Assembly: GCF_003865405.1 (NCBI RefSeq) | Contig: NZ_RQVQ01000017.1 | Coordinates: 1 to 64,000 of the forward strand | Length of the DNA: 64,000 nt | Origin: Paenimyroides tangerinum | Lineage (GTDB): Bacteria > Bacteroidota > Bacteroidia > Flavobacteriales > Flavobacteriaceae | Direction of reading: 5' to 3' | Shown: in pieces, positions 60,649-64,000 of the stretch | Numbering within the stretch: the stretch's first letter is position 1 | How the letters are laid out: each line of letters begins with the position of its first letter | Made by a program: the position numbers and the translations under genes | Notes under the pieces: generated by a model | Seen by the model: only the letters and a program-made list of their open reading frames with translations | The model's database searches: none | Told to the model about the DNA's origin: nothing

Positions 60649-61938
60649 CTATATTGTTTTCAAAATTTTGAATTTAACATAAAAAAAGGCAACTATATTC
60701 CAAAAAAACAAACTTGCTACGAAACTGCTTGCTGCGCCAATCATACCATATTTAGGAATCAAAAACAGATTTAAAATTAAATTTAAAACCGTTGCTGCAA
60801 CTAATATATTTTTATAAATATGTTGTTTATCAGCCATATTTAGCAAAGCTGCATTAGATCCAAAAAATGATGTTGCCATTTGACCTAATACTAAAATTAC
60901 CATTGGATAATAGGCGTTGGTATAATTTTCGCCAAATAAACTCAAAATTTGAAATCCAAATACAATTAAAACTATTCCAAAAAACGAATTAACACAAACA
61001 ATAACTTTTCTACTCTTTTTAAGAACTTCGTTTAAATTAAAAAAATCCTTATTGGTAAAAAACTCAGCTAATTTTGGTGAAACATTAGTATTTATTGCAA
61101 CAATAACCATTGTAAGTACTGTCAATAACTTAACGGCTGTAGCGTAATAAGCAACTTGTTCGTTTGAAAAATATTTTTTTAATAAAAAAACATCTATACT
61201 TAACATCAGAAAAAAACAAGTTGCGCTTATCGCCATTGGATACGAAACTTTAATGATTTCTTTTGATGTTACAATGCTTCTTTCGACTTTCACAGCCTTA
61301 AAAGATTTAAAGACCATAAAAGAAGTAAGTAAACTCAAAATTATAAATCCATAAATATAAAAATCTACTAACCAATTTGGGTCACCTACATACAACAATA
61401 AAAAAGCTCCAACTAAAACAGGAAGATACTTTAAAATATTCCTGAAAATTTCTGCCCAATAAATATAATCTAAAGCGCGTAAAACCTCGGTATTAAATAA
61501 GGTTAAAATGAAAAAAAATAAAATAAAGAAACTTTTTTTAATGTTTTGATAAGCTACAAAATCATTATTAAGAAAAGAAAGTAGAATTTCTTTGGGAATA
61601 ATCAGATAAACAATAGTAGAAAAAAATACGGTTATAACAAGTATTCGCAGCATTTTAAAGTACACTTGTTTTAAACCAGTTACATCGCCTGTTGCTTGAT
61701 ATTTCCCAGCATAATATAATACAGATTGTTCTGTACCTAATAGTGCAATACTTCCAATTACAAGTAAAAATACGCGTACAGATTCGTATTCGCCAACAAT
61801 CGATGGTGAATAAAAATTTGTGATGAAAACAGTAAATCCAAATAAAATTAAAACTCCAAATCCTCTCAATAAAATAGTAATTAAACTATGTTTAAGAAGA
61901 GAATTTGAATTTATTTTTTCAATAAAACTTTTAATCAT
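60649..61938 (-). CDS. Wzx-type polysaccharide flippase
   Basis: 429 residues and about 12 membrane helices in the MOP/PST arrangement: N-terminal LLKHSLITILLRGFGVLILF, LGTEQSVLYYAGKY, and paired C-terminal helices. It flips the lipid-linked repeat unit across the inner membrane. Confidence 0.87.
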   Translation of the reverse strand: MIKSFIEKINSNSLLKHSLITILLRGFGVLILFGFTVFITNFYSPSIVGEYESVRVFLLVIGSIALLGTEQSVLYYAGKYQATGDVTGLKQVYFKMLRILVITVFFSTIVYLIIPKEILLSFLNNDFVAYQNIKKSFFILFFFILTLFNTEVLRALDYIYWAEIFRNILKYLPVLVGAFLLLYVGDPNWLVDFYIYGFIILSLLTSFMVFKSFKAVKVERSIVTSKEIIKVSYPMAISATCFFLMLSIDVFLLKKYFSNEQVAYYATAVKLLTVLTMVIVAINTNVSPKLAEFFTNKDFFNLNEVLKKSRKVIVCVNSFFGIVLIVFGFQILSLFGENYTNAYYPMVILVLGQMATSFFGSNAALLNMADKQHIYKNILVAATVLNLILNLFLIPKYGMIGAASSFVASLFFWNIVAFFYVKFKILKTI

Positions 61939-61955
61939 TTTATAAAATCAAAAGT

Positions 61956-62879
61956 TTAGTTTCTTGACAGATAAGCTTTCTTAGTATTTTTAAACCATGA
62001 AACCATCCAAGAAACTATAAAGAATATGAATAAAAACAAGAATGGAATCTTAACAATGTAACCAAAGAGATTTGCAGAAATGTTATTTTGAATCACAGTT
62101 GGAAAAATAGCTACACTTTGTTCAGCCAACTCAGTCTCTAACTTATTCAACTGTTTCAAAAGCAACGACTTAGTCTTTGTCAATTCATTCATCTGGTTGT
62201 ATGTCGTAATATCTACAGAAGCAGAAGATTTATCTTTTGTAATACTTTCGAAAACAGAATTTATATTTTGTACTGATTTTTTAAACTCTTCAATCTTAAC
62301 CAAATTGTTTTTGTATTCAATTTTCTGTTTATTTACAAAATACGGTGTATTATTTATTTTCGCTAAAAATTCGCTTACAACTTTACCTGTTTCATCCTTA
62401 CCATTTGTATAAATTGTTAATAGATGATATCGATAAAAAAAGATATTACTACTACCTTTTTCGTATTCAGCAATTTTCAATCCAGATTCGCTTAAAAAAG
62501 TTACAGCTCTTAAATGATCTTCATTGTCAGAAATTAGTTGAAAAATATCATTTACAGGAACGATGGTAACTTTAGTTATTTTTGAATCTTTTGATTTATT
62601 ATTACTAATAAAATTATATAAATATTCAGCCGAGTCAAAATTAACAGCAACAATAGTTTCGTGCTTATATTGTTGCGGTAAATTTTTATCCATAAAATAT
62701 CCCAAAACACCACCAACGGCGATTATCGCAAGGATATAAACTATCTTATTTAAACAAAATTGAATGAATTTAAATATTCCAAAACGTATTGATTGGAAAA
62801 AACCTTTAATTTTTCTAAATAAAAACACCAAATCAATTTCTTGATTGTTTGTGTTTTCTTTTGGTGGTGTGTTGTTCAT
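61956..62879 (-). CDS. Wzz-like chain-length determinant
   Basis: 307 residues: cytosolic N-terminus, one helix about 46-66 (VYILAIIAVGGVLGYFMDKN), a periplasmic region with predicted coiled coil (about 195-265), and a second helix near 275-297. This is the Wzz topology without a kinase domain. It would set polysaccharide chain length. Confidence 0.78.
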   Translation of the reverse strand: MNNTPPKENTNNQEIDLVFLFRKIKGFFQSIRFGIFKFIQFCLNKIVYILAIIAVGGVLGYFMDKNLPQQYKHETIVAVNFDSAEYLYNFISNNKSKDSKITKVTIVPVNDIFQLISDNEDHLRAVTFLSESGLKIAEYEKGSSNIFFYRYHLLTIYTNGKDETGKVVSEFLAKINNTPYFVNKQKIEYKNNLVKIEEFKKSVQNINSVFESITKDKSSASVDITTYNQMNELTKTKSLLLKQLNKLETELAEQSVAIFPTVIQNNISANLFGYIVKIPFLFLFIFFIVSWMVSWFKNTKKAYLSRN

Positions 62880-62885
62880 ATTTTA

Positions 62886-64000
62886 TTAAATATTAAAAAT
62901 CTGTTCTAAAATTTTAATTGTAATCAAATAAGTTGGTTTTACTCCGGTTGAACCTAATCCTCCAGAAGCTAAAGTACTTCCAGTTTCTAACGGATTATCA
63001 GAAGCATAATACGCGTAACGAACTTTTACATCTGGATTGATACTTTTTCTGATTTTTGATGCCGATTGAATTGCTTTTTGATAATGTGAGCCTTCCATTT
63101 CAAGACCAATTGCTTTCCAAGTTGAATCGTGGAAAAATTGTAACAAATCCTTATTTTGCAAAGAAGTTCCTAAAACAGAAATCATTGTTCCAGAGAAAAC
63201 AGGAATTCCATTTCCTTCAAACATTTCTGCTGTTAATTCATTTTCGAACGCATAATTATCTCCTGTTCCCTCGTTAACGTGAGCAAACGGAATCATAATA
63301 TCTCCTTTTCCTCCTGTTAAAATTCCAGCTTTACCCATTATCGAAACCGATTCAAAGTTCAAATATATATCTTTTTTGAATGGTTTTAACAATTCGTCAA
63401 TAGTTTCATAAGCTTGTTCTCCAAAAGCATAATCCATTACAATAATTACAGGCTTTTCTGCATCATTTTGTGGTAATTTTGCATTTGAAAACAAGGTGTT
63501 TTTGAAATCGATTTTAGCTGTATCAAAAATTTGAACATCGATGTTTGTCCCAGAAGTATCAGGCAAAAATAACATTCCTTCTTTTGCAGCACGGTCAGAA
63601 ACTAAAGCACGTAAATTTCCGTTTCCAGATTTACTTAATTCTTCATAAACTTGAATATCTTCTTTTGCTTTTAATTTCGTTTTTAAAACGTTTGTTGCAA
63701 AAATAGAATTCATCACGCTGTGCATATTTGCACTGATAATATGCAATGGACGCTCTAGTAAATCCAAACGTTCTAATTCGTTTTTGATATTATCTGCCCA
63801 GATTTCTCCGTAAATGTGATGTCCTAAACGTTCGCGTAAAATGGGACTAAACGTAATGGTACGTTTTTCGTTTTTCACCGTTTCTTGAATGGCTAATTTT
63901 CCTAACCAATAAATCACGTGAATAAATCGATCTGGATTATCAGTTGTTGCAAATTGTGAATATATCGAATTGATTTCAGCGAAACTTCTTCCTAAAACAT
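62886..64000 (-). CDS. DUF6909-like protein, 5' end beyond the window
   Basis: The frame is open from the window edge at 64000 to the stop at 62886 (371 codons visible). A GTG at 63917 is not a plausible start, since the coding frame goes on upstream (VLGRSFAEINSIYSQ...RFIHVIYWLGK). Motifs: HIISANMHSVMNSI, VIIVMDYAFGEQAY, GLEMEGSHYQKAI, ending ILEQIFNI. The EMEGSHYQ form with a nucleoside-phosphorylase-like look suggests a distant relation to that fold; I recall the family as DUF6909. Stop lies six bases from the Wzz-like gene, and the link with polysaccharide synthesis may be only positional. Confidence 0.7.
   Translation of the reverse strand, partial: VLGRSFAEINSIYSQFATTDNPDRFIHVIYWLGKLAIQETVKNEKRTITFSPILRERLGHHIYGEIWADNIKNELERLDLLERPLHIISANMHSVMNSIFATNVLKTKLKAKEDIQVYEELSKSGNGNLRALVSDRAAKEGMLFLPDTSGTNIDVQIFDTAKIDFKNTLFSNAKLPQNDAEKPVIIVMDYAFGEQAYETIDELLKPFKKDIYLNFESVSIMGKAGILTGGKGDIMIPFAHVNEGTGDNYAFENELTAEMFEGNGIPVFSGTMISVLGTSLQNKDLLQFFHDSTWKAIGLEMEGSHYQKAIQSASKIRKSINPDVKVRYAYYASDNPLETGSTLASGGLGSTGVKPTYLITIKILEQIFNI

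Noticed and set aside
62886-63917. GTG 63917 as start of the DUF6909-like gene
   Set aside because: The coding frame is open and protein-like up to the window edge, so the gene is simply truncated by the window.

Overview
The window is AT-rich DNA from a member of the Flavobacteriaceae (Bacteroidota). The signs are several promoter elements of the form TAnnTTTG with an upstream TTG, few Shine-Dalgarno sites, a PorZ-type protein of the type IX secretion system with its C-terminal sorting domain, GLPGLI-family proteins, and families largely confined to Bacteroidota (DUF4494, DUF4254, DUF6427-like and DUF6341-like, the long IleS, the zinc-less DksA/TraR protein). Names of families are from memory of their motifs; no search was run.

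Layout. (1) 1-6878: a tandem array of two-gene cassettes, each a small secreted protein with paired cysteines followed by a GLPGLI protein, ending in a TonB-receptor-like outer-membrane protein that starts inside the last GLPGLI gene. The 5' ends of the cassettes (promoter region, palindrome and signal-peptide codons) are almost identical while the mature small proteins differ. A decayed extra cassette lies at 15949-17243, beside an internally deleted IS5-type transposase remnant (17297-17815). (2) 7400-15877: ileS, a DksA-like gene, lspA, a small membrane protein, a decayed gene, porZ and recO. (3) 18006-24229: SDR-type threonine dehydrogenase, a probable split YwqK-like gene, NYN, cupin and DinB proteins, and a TPR gene cut by one in-frame TAG. 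(4) 24304-28061: a PadR regulator followed by five paralogous HAAS-like membrane proteins in a tightly coupled operon with a good promoter. (5) 28212-35701: a ferredoxin-reductase-like flavoprotein, a LuxR-type response regulator with a large hybrid histidine kinase, and small secreted or lipocalin-like proteins.

(6) 35789-44313, minus strand: a complete arginine cluster in the order GNAT, argG, argC, argD, argF', argB, argE, argH. The carbamoyltransferase is the N-acyl-ornithine type and has Val at the position thought to separate acetyl- from succinyl-ornithine enzymes, so the pathway probably runs through N-succinyl intermediates. The operon has a canonical promoter, a leader with several stable hairpins that I cannot match to a known riboswitch, and an internal terminator between argG and argC.

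(7) 44895-54698: DUF4494, apt, a GT9 glycosyltransferase, DUF4254, upp, small membrane proteins, a secreted M16 peptidase and purD. (8) 54784-64000, minus strand: a polysaccharide cluster (chain-length/Wzz-like protein, Wzx flippase, two polytopic membrane proteins including a Wzy/ligase type, GT4, UDP-glucuronate decarboxylase-like SDR, and a WcaJ-like phosphoglycosyltransferase), preceded by a DUF6909-like gene that runs off the window.

The most unusual parts are the secreted-protein/GLPGLI/receptor array with its shared, ATT-repeat-containing promoter region, the PadR-HAAS array, and the structured arginine leader.
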